A stretch of 39,117 nt of DNA from Pseudomonadota bacterium (lineage in GTDB: Bacteria; Pseudomonadota; Alphaproteobacteria; Acetobacterales; Acetobacteraceae). This document shows positions 31,994-39,117 of the stretch, in pieces. A program made the position numbers and the translations under genes. The first letter of the stretch is position 1; every line of letters starts with the position of its first letter. The notes beneath the pieces were generated by a model, which was given only the letters and a program-made list of their open reading frames with translations, did no database searches and was not told the DNA's origin. The stretch spans positions 1 through 39,117 of the forward strand of contig JAJZCG010000017.1 of assembly GCA_021846225.1 (NCBI GenBank), read 5' to 3'.

Positions 31994-34900
31994 GCCTACC
32001 GACTCTCAGTATCGTCACCGCCGGGGCGGGCTCCGGCAAGACCTGGCGCATCACCCAGGATATCAAGCGCGAGGTGCTGGACAACAACGTCCCGCCCGCC
32101 GGGCTGCTGGCCACGACCTTCACCCGCAAGGCGGCGGCAGAACTGCAGCTGCGCGTGCAGACGGCGCTGATCGCGGCGCGCCAGGGCGAAACCGCTCTGG
32201 CCATGCAGGAGGCGCTGCTTGGCACGGTGAACAGCGTGTGCGGGCGCCTGCTCGCCGAATTTGCTTTCGAGGCCGGCATCTCCCCGGACCTGACCGTGCT
32301 GGACGAGACCGGCGAGGCGGAAGCCTTTGCCATCGCCTTTGGTGATGCCGCGGGTAAGGCCGAAGACCGCATCGCCCCGGTGGCGTTCCGTATGGGTCTC
32401 TCCGGCGAGACCAATGGCGGCGACTGGCATGAGCCGGTGCGCAAGATCGTCAGCGCGGCGCGCGCCAACCGGCTGGATGAAGCGGCGCTACGGCTGAGCG
32501 AGACCCGCGCTTTGGCCGGTGTGCTCGGAATGCTGGGAACGCCCGATCCGGCCGGGGCGGCAGCGCTGGATGCGGCGCTGGACCGGGCCATGACGCGGCT
32601 GCTCGCTGCGGGAGCCAAGTGGGATATCAGCGCCGAGAAGAACAACACGCTCGACGCTCTCGCCACCGTGCGCACCATGCGCTCGCTTTTCGCGCCGCAG
32701 GAAGGCCGTTTCCTCACCTGGTCCGATTGGGCCGCGCTGGCAACGCTCGGCCCCGCCGTGGGACGCAAAGCCGATTTCGCGGCAGTCATCGAGGCTGCCG
32801 CGGCGCATGACCGCCACCCGCGGCTGCATGCGGACGTCACCACCATGCTGCGCGCCTGCTACGAGACGGCCGAGACCGCCCTCGCGCTCTATGCCGAATA
32901 CAAGCGCAAGGCGGGGCTGATCGACTTCATCGACCAGGAGACGATGCTGCTCGATCTGCTGGAGAGCAACGCGGACATAAGCGCCGAGCTGGCGCAACGC
33001 CTGCACACGCTGTTCGTGGACGAATTCCAGGACACCAGCCCGCTGCAACTGGCGCTGTTTCTGCGCCTGGGCGCACTGGCCAAACGGGCGGTCTGGGTGG
33101 GCGACCCAAAGCAGGCCATTTACGGCTTCCGCGGCACAGACCCGGCGCTGATGGACGCGGTGCTGCGCAGCCTGGGCGGCACACCGGACAAAGCGAACAT
33201 CCTCTCCACGTCGCGGCGTTCGCGGCCTGATCTGGTGAATCTGGTAAACGGGATTTTTGTCCCGGCCTTCGCGCAGCAGGGCATGGCGGCGGAGGTTGTG
33301 GGTTTGACGCCGCACCGCACCGATCCGCCAGGGGCCGGGCCTGCGCTATATGTCTGGCGCCTGCCCAAAGGGGCGATCCCGGTGCGGCTGGAAGCGCTGG
33401 CGGCGCAGATCACGGCCTTGCTGGCAGCCCCCAAACGGCCATTGATCCAGGACCCGCAGACCGGCGAGCCCCGCCCGTTGCGCGCGGGCGATGTGGCGGT
33501 GCTGTGCCGGGACAATAAATCGGTTGCCGCCCTGGCGGCGGCGCTCGGGCGGCGCGGCGTGGAGGTGGCAGCGGCACGTGGCGGGTTGCTGGAGACGCCG
33601 GAAGTAAGCCTGGCTCTGGCCTGCCTGCGCCGCCTCGCCGATCCGAGCGACAACCTGGCGGAAGCGGAAATTGTGCATCTGGCGGGTGGTGATGAGGCGT
33701 GGCTGGGCAAGCTTCTGGCCAAGCAACCGCTTGCCGATGCCCGCGTGGCTGCGCTTGACGCCTTACAGGTGGATTTGGCCGGCCTGCCGCCCTCGGCAGT
33801 GCTGGAGGTGGCGCTGTCTGCGGCCGAAATCCTGCCGCTGCTCGCGCGCTGGTCAGCCCCCCGGCAACGCCTGGCCAATATCGAGGCTTTGTACGGCGAG
33901 GCCAAAGCCTATGAGGATGCCTGCAACAATCTGCATCGTGCCGCTACGGCCGGCGGCTTTGCCGCCTGGCTGGGGGCACTGCCGGAAGCGCCATCGCAAC
34001 CCGCTTCCCAGGGCGGCGATGCCGTGACGCTGCTCACCTACCACAGGGCCAAAGGGCTGGAATGGCCGCTGGTGGTGATGGCGCAGACGGACAAGGAATA
34101 TCCGTCCTCGGCGTTCAAGGTCAGCGTCGAGACGGAAGGCACGGAACTCGACCCCGCAGCCCCGCTGGCTGGACGCTGGGTCCGCTACTGGCCCTGGCCC
34201 TATGGCGGGCGCAGCAAGGATATTCCCATGAAGACGCGCGAGGCGGCCTCGCCCGAACTGGCTGCAGCTGCCGCGCAGAGCGGGCGCGAGAACGTGCGGC
34301 TTGGCTATGTCGGCATGACACGGGCGCGCGATGTGCTGGTGCTGGCGCTCGACCCCGGTACGCCAACATGGCTGGAGGGCTACGCGCCCGGTCTGGCGGC
34401 GGCGCTGCGGAAGTTGCCTGCGGGCAAGGGGGCGCTGACGTATAACGAGGTCAGCCTGCCTGTGTTTGCCGTCGATGTTGCGCAGGCCGAGGAAGTATCA
34501 CCACTGCCTATCCCCAAGACGGTGAAAACGCTGCCCTGGCCCGCCGGCCCGCGCCCCATTTTCCCGCCGCTGCGCCTGACGCCGAGCGCCGCCGAAGGGG
34601 ATGTAAGCGCCGAAACCAGGGTCATGGATCTTGGCCCGCGCCTGAGTCACGCTGGCGGCGCGGCGCGGGGTGAGGTGGGTGACGCACTGCACCGTTTTTT
34701 GGCCGCCGATGATCCGGCGCGTGAAACAGCCGAACGCTTGGCCATGGCCATGCAATTGCTGACTGGAATGGAGGGTGATCTGACACCCGGGGACTGCTTG
34801 ATCGCGGGGGATCGATTCTGGGCGCATATCGAGGCGAGCTACATAGCGCCCAAGATCATTCGTGAATGGCCTGTCCAGCACCGCCTACCCGACGGGCGCG

Positions 34901-35118
34901 AAGTGCATGGGCGAATTGATTGCGTCATTTGCCACGCACAAGGGCTTGCCATCTACGATCACAAAAGCTTCCCCGGCGCCGATGCGAGCACCAAAGCGCG
35001 GAGCTACCTGCCCCAGCTCACCCTCTATCGCGATACTCTAGCCGCTCAGGGAATGACTGTGACGGAGCTGGCCGTGCATTTTCCGGTACTGGGGCTGGTG
35101 GCACGGCTCAATGCGTGA
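31990..35118 (+). CDS. AddA-like UvrD-type helicase-nuclease
   Basis: A 1042-residue superfamily 1A helicase with a C-terminal nuclease. Walker A is AGAGSGKT (11-18) and motif II is FVDEFQDTSPLQLAL (about 340). Later motifs are WVGDPKQAIYGFRGTD, TYHRAKGLEWPLVVM (about 683) and YVGMTRARDVLVLAL (about 772). The C-terminus carries VGDALHRFLAADDP and a PD-(D/E)XK core with GRIDCVICHAQGLAIYDHKS (about 975-992) and YLPQLTLYRDTL. This is the AddA architecture (DNA-end resection and repair), but it is divergent and lacks the usual addAB neighbours. The ATG at 31990 overlaps the AddB-like stop (ATGA); a TTG at 31969 is unlikely. It may be an accessory or defence helicase-nuclease, or a secondary AddAB set. 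Confidence 0.88.
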   Translation: MSLPTLSIVTAGAGSGKTWRITQDIKREVLDNNVPPAGLLATTFTRKAAAELQLRVQTALIAARQGETALAMQEALLGTVNSVCGRLLAEFAFEAGISPDLTVLDETGEAEAFAIAFGDAAGKAEDRIAPVAFRMGLSGETNGGDWHEPVRKIVSAARANRLDEAALRLSETRALAGVLGMLGTPDPAGAAALDAALDRAMTRLLAAGAKWDISAEKNNTLDALATVRTMRSLFAPQEGRFLTWSDWAALATLGPAVGRKADFAAVIEAAAAHDRHPRLHADVTTMLRACYETAETALALYAEYKRKAGLIDFIDQETMLLDLLESNADISAELAQRLHTLFVDEFQDTSPLQLALFLRLGALAKRAVWVGDPKQAIYGFRGTDPALMDAVLRSLGGTPDKANILSTSRRSRPDLVNLVNGIFVPAFAQQGMAAEVVGLTPHRTDPPGAGPALYVWRLPKGAIPVRLEALAAQITALLAAPKRPLIQDPQTGEPRPLRAGDVAVLCRDNKSVAALAAALGRRGVEVAAARGGLLETPEVSLALACLRRLADPSDNLAEAEIVHLAGGDEAWLGKLLAKQPLADARVAALDALQVDLAGLPPSAVLEVALSAAEILPLLARWSAPRQRLANIEALYGEAKAYEDACNNLHRAATAGGFAAWLGALPEAPSQPASQGGDAVTLLTYHRAKGLEWPLVVMAQTDKEYPSSAFKVSVETEGTELDPAAPLAGRWVRYWPWPYGGRSKDIPMKTREAASPELAAAAAQSGRENVRLGYVGMTRARDVLVLALDPGTPTWLEGYAPGLAAALRKLPAGKGALTYNEVSLPVFAVDVAQAEEVSPLPIPKTVKTLPWPAGPRPIFPPLRLTPSAAEGDVSAETRVMDLGPRLSHAGGAARGEVGDALHRFLAADDPARETAERLAMAMQLLTGMEGDLTPGDCLIAGDRFWAHIEASYIAPKIIREWPVQHRLPDGREVHGRIDCVICHAQGLAIYDHKSFPGADASTKARSYLPQLTLYRDTLAAQGMTVTELAVHFPVLGLVARLNA

Positions 35119-35158
35119 ACTGCGCATTGCCGCGCCAGAAGTGCTCCTTGCTGTTGAG

Positions 35159-36052
35159 TTATTGCCTCATGTGATTTGCTCCCCAGCTCGGCAGACTAAG
35201 TAGCGCTGGCTCACCGAAAGCCACAAGATTAGCATTCGACGCCTTGAAATAATCCTGCCAGAATTGCTGGAGATGCATCTGAATTTGAGGATTCCGATAA
35301 CCATCCAGCTGAGCCTTGGTCCCAACCTTCGCCGGTGGTTCATCAGCCCCACCGATCACATAGACCCGCGCACCGCCAAAATCGCCGGTCATGCTGTTTG
35401 CATTAACCTTCTGCATTTCGGTATCGGGATTTATATTACGGACCGTTGCATGAGCATAGAAACTCGTGATGGAAGAATATTCCAACCCATCGGTCACCAC
35501 CAGCAAAGCCTTATTCGGCACATTCGTCTGCTTAAATCGGGTCGAGATATCTTTCATGGCCATCAAAATGTCAGACTGATCCAAGGACGAGCTTGCATCC
35601 TGCATCGCGTTATAAGCGGCCTTTTCCGCAGATTGGGTGGCATAGTTCAACTGATCGCTCATACAATGCTTGAATGGATCAACCGCCACGATCGGGATAT
35701 TCCCGATCTGATTGGCGGGGATCGGATCTTCGGCAATGCCGGACGCCAGAATATTCAGATACCGACCCTGTGAGAAAGCAGAGAACTCACCGATGATATA
35801 AAGCGTCCCCGGTTGGATCATCGTGCTGATAGACTGAAGCACTTGCTGTTGGAGATTATCATCCAACAGCACAGTTTGATCGATCAGCACGACAAATAGC
35901 TTGTCATATCTTGGCCCAAAAGGCCGAATATGATTGGCCTCATAGCAGCTCGGGATCTCATTAACCAAACCGTCAGCTTTTGCTTTATCGTAACAAGCAA
36001 GTAGAGAAATGAAGGCTGCAGCCGTTAATATCGTTTTTTTGAGTCTAGACAT
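35159..36052 (-). CDS. VWA-like lipoprotein
   Basis: A 297-residue secreted protein. The signal peptide MSRLKKTILTAAAFISLLAC ends in a good lipobox (LLAC), so C20 is probably lipidated. The mature part resembles a von Willebrand A fold: YDKLFVVLIDQTVLLDDN (a degenerate metal-ion site) early and KALLVVTDGLEYSSITSFY later, with GARVYVIGGADEPP as the next strand. The start lies one base after the stop of the upstream gene (36054), so they are coupled. It ends 41 bp from the helicase stop, in convergent orientation. The family is not recognised more precisely. Low GC matches its two operon partners. Confidence 0.65.
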   Translation of the reverse strand: MSRLKKTILTAAAFISLLACYDKAKADGLVNEIPSCYEANHIRPFGPRYDKLFVVLIDQTVLLDDNLQQQVLQSISTMIQPGTLYIIGEFSAFSQGRYLNILASGIAEDPIPANQIGNIPIVAVDPFKHCMSDQLNYATQSAEKAAYNAMQDASSSLDQSDILMAMKDISTRFKQTNVPNKALLVVTDGLEYSSITSFYAHATVRNINPDTEMQKVNANSMTGDFGGARVYVIGGADEPPAKVGTKAQLDGYRNPQIQMHLQQFWQDYFKASNANLVAFGEPALLSLPSWGANHMRQ

Positions 36053-36053
36053 T

Positions 36054-37784
36054 TTACGATTCTTTCAGCTTCTTGTAGATCTCTTCGAGCAATGCCTTTT
36101 TTTCCTCATTGCCCTCACTCATTTCCGCCAGTATCTTTTTGCGCTCCAGCACGCCGCCGGCCCGAATCATCTCTTCAGCGGCTTCGACATCCAAAACATC
36201 ATATGCCGAAAGATCTGCCTTAGCCGAAACAGGATGAGCTTGCACAATGGGAATTAGCGCATCCAGAACAGGAGGGGCTTTTACTGGCGGTGGGGTAGAA
36301 GGTGTCTGTTTGCTTTGATCGGAAGTAACCTGATGATTATTTTTTTTGGCCAGCATATAACCATGATAGTCTTCCAAAGTCTTCGGATATTCAGTCAAAT
36401 TTGGTTCAGATGAACGTAGCGTATTTCGGTAATCGATCGCCTTTTTCAGCGCTTCAATCCCACGCGCTATCTCCTTTTCGGCAGGCGACAGATCAGCGGT
36501 CTTCCCAAGGTCTTTGCGATTGATATATTCCTGGATCTCCATATCAGCCGGATTATCACGGTATTTATTAACTCGCTGGATCAGATGGTTCCGCAGAATA
36601 TGCAAAGCATGGTTACCAAGCTTATAGACAGGTTCCAGACGATCACGGCGGAGTTCGTCATAACTGATATAGCCTTGGGTGACGTTATATGCTTTTTTCC
36701 CTTCGCCGAAAAAGGAGTGTTTTTTAGCGAAGTTAAACCCGAGGAGCTGCACGATCACATAGAAAAGGGCCAGCATGACGGCGGCGGTGTCGGCAGCCAT
36801 TTCACCGCTGAGGAGACTATCCTTGGCACCGTTATCATGAGCCGTGGTCGCATTGCAGTTTACAGATGGCGGTGATGCTGTTCCTGATGCGAAGCCAGGA
36901 ATTGTGTTTTTGCCCCCGGAATTCATATTCGAAAATGGATCGCTTGAGCTAGCCGCGTTGGAGGGCGTACCGCAGGCAGCAGAGGCAGACGGGAGCTCCT
37001 GGACGTTATTGTCATACTGTTGGCGGTTTTCGTAAAAGCGAAGGCCGAATATCATTAAAACTATTGCCGTCAGCAATGTAAAAGCAACAACGCGTCCCCA
37101 AATGTTTGCGCGGTGATGATCACCATTCAAAGCACGATTGGCAAAACGGCGATTTGGTTCCATTCCATCATCAATCCGGTAATCATCACCAGCGCCAATC
37201 CTGCAGATGTTAAATTTTTCCGTTGAGACAGATGAACCGATATTGTCCTTAATAGCATTTGCGAACGCAGCCTCAGACCCGGCAAAATGGGTAAAACCAA
37301 GCAGCGCCACTGCCAGGACAGTTGCGATCCCAAAGCCAGCGGGGGCCACCATACTGCCGGTCATTTGCGTGGAAATAAAGGGGGCCAACAGCAAGCCCGT
37401 ACCCATAGCCTCGCCAAAGGTTAAAATAAAAAGGATAAGCCAGTGAATGGCGCTCAACGGGGTCGTGGCGGACTGGCCTGACAATTTTAACCATTCATAG
37501 GCATTTTTGAAAGTATATTCGTCTGTGGCCCGGGCAAATCTTGAATAATACTCGCACAGCTCTTGCTCGGGAGCAGGAAGTCCGTTTTTTTCCCAGCTCG
37601 ATCGGTTTTCAATACCGCTGGTTTTCCTTTTCCATGCGCCCATTTTGAACGTCCGCGCCCACCAATCGGCGAAAGCCAGATTATTCGTGATAAGAATCCT
37701 GATGGTAACAAACAGGGCTGACACGAGAACCCCAAAAAGCGGGATCAGCGTTTCATTCAATCCAAGCGCAGGCGATACGGACAT
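36054..37784 (-). CDS. Multi-pass membrane protein of unknown family
   Basis: A 576-residue protein with about five predicted membrane helices: near residues 12-33 (LIPLFGVLVSALFVTIRILI), 108-128 (HWLILFILTFGEAMGTGLLL), 137-160 (GIATVLAVALLGFTHFAG), 230-250 (VVAFTLLTAIVLMIFGLRFY) and 350-372 (AAVMLALFYVIVQLLGFNF). A Ser/Asn/Gly-rich loop of about 80 residues lies between the last two and is probably periplasmic. The C-terminal 200 residues are charged and helical, with a Pro/Lys-rich linker, ending KALLEEIYKKLKES. It lies 20 bp after the OmpA-like gene and one base before the lipoprotein gene. I do not recognise the family. It could be the core of an envelope-spanning complex with its neighbours. 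Confidence 0.6.
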   Translation of the reverse strand: MSVSPALGLNETLIPLFGVLVSALFVTIRILITNNLAFADWWARTFKMGAWKRKTSGIENRSSWEKNGLPAPEQELCEYYSRFARATDEYTFKNAYEWLKLSGQSATTPLSAIHWLILFILTFGEAMGTGLLLAPFISTQMTGSMVAPAGFGIATVLAVALLGFTHFAGSEAAFANAIKDNIGSSVSTEKFNICRIGAGDDYRIDDGMEPNRRFANRALNGDHHRANIWGRVVAFTLLTAIVLMIFGLRFYENRQQYDNNVQELPSASAACGTPSNAASSSDPFSNMNSGGKNTIPGFASGTASPPSVNCNATTAHDNGAKDSLLSGEMAADTAAVMLALFYVIVQLLGFNFAKKHSFFGEGKKAYNVTQGYISYDELRRDRLEPVYKLGNHALHILRNHLIQRVNKYRDNPADMEIQEYINRKDLGKTADLSPAEKEIARGIEALKKAIDYRNTLRSSEPNLTEYPKTLEDYHGYMLAKKNNHQVTSDQSKQTPSTPPPVKAPPVLDALIPIVQAHPVSAKADLSAYDVLDVEAAEEMIRAGGVLERKKILAEMSEGNEEKKALLEEIYKKLKES

Positions 37785-37804
37785 CTTAAATATACCTTCA
37801 GATC

Positions 37805-39117
37805 TTAATGTTGGAGAGCCAGAGTGCCATCGGCGGAATAGAGACGGCCGTTATGATTATAGAAGAGCGTGCCGTCACCTTGCGGCGTACTGTTATTGAC
37901 TACAAGATCGAGGCACTTAATTGGACCACCGATAAACATTCGGTAGAGGATCTTGTTCTGGCTACGATAAACATTCACTGGGACCGTCTTCCGGTAATTT
38001 GGCGAGGAATCGCCATTCTTATAGTTTTTATAGATTTCGAGGGTTGGTTCAGGAACGGCACGGCCATCATCGCTCGGCACATAAACATGCAAAGCCGCCA
38101 CCAAGTCACCGTTATAACCACCGACCCAAGGAGCGCCATAAAATCCAGGTATAACCCCAGACACAGACAATTCCTTACCCGTGGCGTAATCGATGACCGG
38201 GCCAGCCCGGCGGGGGTGATCCAATACGCAAGCCTTGATATTCATCGGAGATGACGCATAGGCACTAGCGATTAGTGAAAGGCCGGGTGTGTTTTGGGAG
38301 GGGCCAAGGGCAACAACGTCGGGTGTTCCCGTGACAGGCTGGCCACCAAAATCATAGCTCGTCCATTTCGCATCACCTTCCGTCTCACGGGTTGTCGCAC
38401 CGGTTGCAGGTTGGGCGCTTGAAGCATTAGCAGCCACTACTCCAGCAGGTGGGTTGATCGCATTCTGGTTCAGATAGGTTTGCATGGCCTGCTGGTTCGG
38501 GAAGTCAAGGATCTGCGTCGAGTTATTGGCCGCAGAGGCAGACGGATCGGACGATGGAACAACCGATTCGCTGTCACCGGCACCCTGATAATAGATATTT
38601 TGAGCAGGCACACCGGAATCCACCATCACTTTAGCAACGGTCCGAGCGCGCTGAGATGAGAGGATGGCTGGATCTGTGATTGCTGGGTCTTCGGATGTCC
38701 GGCTGATCACCAAAACGGTACGCTGCTCGGCAGCCGTCTGGGCGGATGGGCTGGCCGGTGAGCTGCTATCACCAGCGGCGATCGTGGCGGGATTATATTG
38801 TTGCGCGATCTGCGGCAGGCCGGCTTGGGCGTTCGGGGTCAATTCTGCCGAACCGGGTTCAAACTGACCATTATCTTGGATGATCATATTGGTGCCGACC
38901 GTGCTATTTTGACCATTAGTGCTCTGCTCACCGATCTGGCTGGCTTTCAGAGTGGCGGTCGCAATTTCAAGCTGATTAGCAACCGCCACTTTGTACGCCT
39001 CGCACCGACGGTGATCTACAAGAGCCCCCACCGCAAAACCTGCCACACCACCGGCAGCGGCGCCTTCAGCAGCGGCTACTGCATTCCCCTTGGCAGCTAA
39101 GCCGATTAGAGCACCAG
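37805..39117 (-). CDS. OmpA-like protein with glycine-rich N-terminus, 5' end outside the window
   Basis: At least 437 residues; the frame is open to the window edge, so the true start lies beyond 39117. The visible N-terminal part (LAAKGNAVAAAEGAAAGGVA then GFAVGALVDHRR) looks like a glycine-zipper segment. It is followed by an OmpA-like peptidoglycan-binding region: FEPGSAELTPNAQAGLPQIA, RTVLVISRTSEDPA, then SSQRARTVAKVMVDSGVPAQ and IYYQGAGDSE. A Ser/Ala-rich linker leads to a C-terminal domain of unknown type (VPVNVYRSQNKILYRMFIGG, then CLDLVVNN). It is first of three leftward low-GC genes. Likely location: periplasm or outer membrane, anchored to the cell wall. Confidence 0.65.
   Translation of the reverse strand, partial: GALIGLAAKGNAVAAAEGAAAGGVAGFAVGALVDHRRCEAYKVAVANQLEIATATLKASQIGEQSTNGQNSTVGTNMIIQDNGQFEPGSAELTPNAQAGLPQIAQQYNPATIAAGDSSSPASPSAQTAAEQRTVLVISRTSEDPAITDPAILSSQRARTVAKVMVDSGVPAQNIYYQGAGDSESVVPSSDPSASAANNSTQILDFPNQQAMQTYLNQNAINPPAGVVAANASSAQPATGATTRETEGDAKWTSYDFGGQPVTGTPDVVALGPSQNTPGLSLIASAYASSPMNIKACVLDHPRRAGPVIDYATGKELSVSGVIPGFYGAPWVGGYNGDLVAALHVYVPSDDGRAVPEPTLEIYKNYKNGDSSPNYRKTVPVNVYRSQNKILYRMFIGGPIKCLDLVVNNSTPQGDGTLFYNHNGRLYSADGTLALQH

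Noticed and set aside
36054-39117. Assignment of the right-edge operon to Zorya (ZorAB)
   Set aside because: The membrane protein lacks a MotA/ExbB-like arrangement and the OmpA-like protein has a glycine-rich rather than single-TM MotB-like N-terminus in the visible part.

Overview
The window reads as a GC-rich alphaproteobacterial chromosome. The NuoN fragment at the left edge, the codon use and the gene families fit Rhodospirillales/Acetobacteraceae best, but that placement is an inference from memory. Two stretches are visibly poorer in GC than the rest (about 27.6-28.98 kb and 35.15-39.1 kb) and look acquired.

Left edge (1-5.5 kb): the 3' end of nuoN, a CBS-domain protein, an IS5-type transposase scar, a DUF1778/GNAT toxin-antitoxin pair, and a TetR regulator divergent from a carboxymuconolactone-decarboxylase-like gene and a beta-hydroxyacid dehydrogenase. 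A perfect 19-bp inverted repeat lies in the TetR intergenic region.

Catabolic island (5.6-20.6 kb): two divergent blocks leave a control region with three evenly spaced IclR-type half-sites. Leftward: aldehyde dehydrogenase, FadB/FadJ-type fusion, PcaF-like thiolase, esterase, Baeyer-Villiger monooxygenase (BVMO), short-chain dehydrogenase, outer-membrane channel. Rightward: IclR regulator, acyl-CoA dehydrogenase, iron alcohol dehydrogenase, class III CoA transferase, AraC regulator. Together they form a nearly complete route from an alicyclic alcohol or ketone through lactone, hydroxyacid and dicarboxylate to a dicarboxylyl-CoA, which beta-oxidation would split into succinyl-CoA and acetyl-CoA. 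It resembles the Acinetobacter chn pathway with a built-in CoA branch. The BVMO has a one-base frameshift in a C tract.

Mobile and accessory region (20.5-35.1 kb): a degenerate IS5-family element with CTAG target duplications, a nitrilase-fold protein, a HEPN protein, and two tiny genes (34-aa hydrophobic, 51-aa zinc ribbon). A duplicated 52/53-bp upstream element with TACGTC/GACGTA boxes precedes the tiny genes and again the next operon. That operon runs: 88-aa protein, double AAA ATPase, WYL regulator, an AT-rich cassette (uracil-DNA-glycosylase-like protein plus a lone FtsZ C-terminal-like domain), a 132-aa small protein, an AddB-like Fe-S nuclease and an AddA-like helicase-nuclease. Many starts and stops overlap. 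The content suggests a defence or DNA-repair island. The WYL and AddB-like genes are each frameshifted by a perfect tandem duplication (23 bp and 49 bp).

Right edge (35.15-39.1 kb): a leftward, low-GC operon of three envelope proteins: an OmpA-like protein with a glycine-rich N-terminus (cut by the window edge), a multi-pass membrane protein of unknown family, and a VWA-like lipoprotein.
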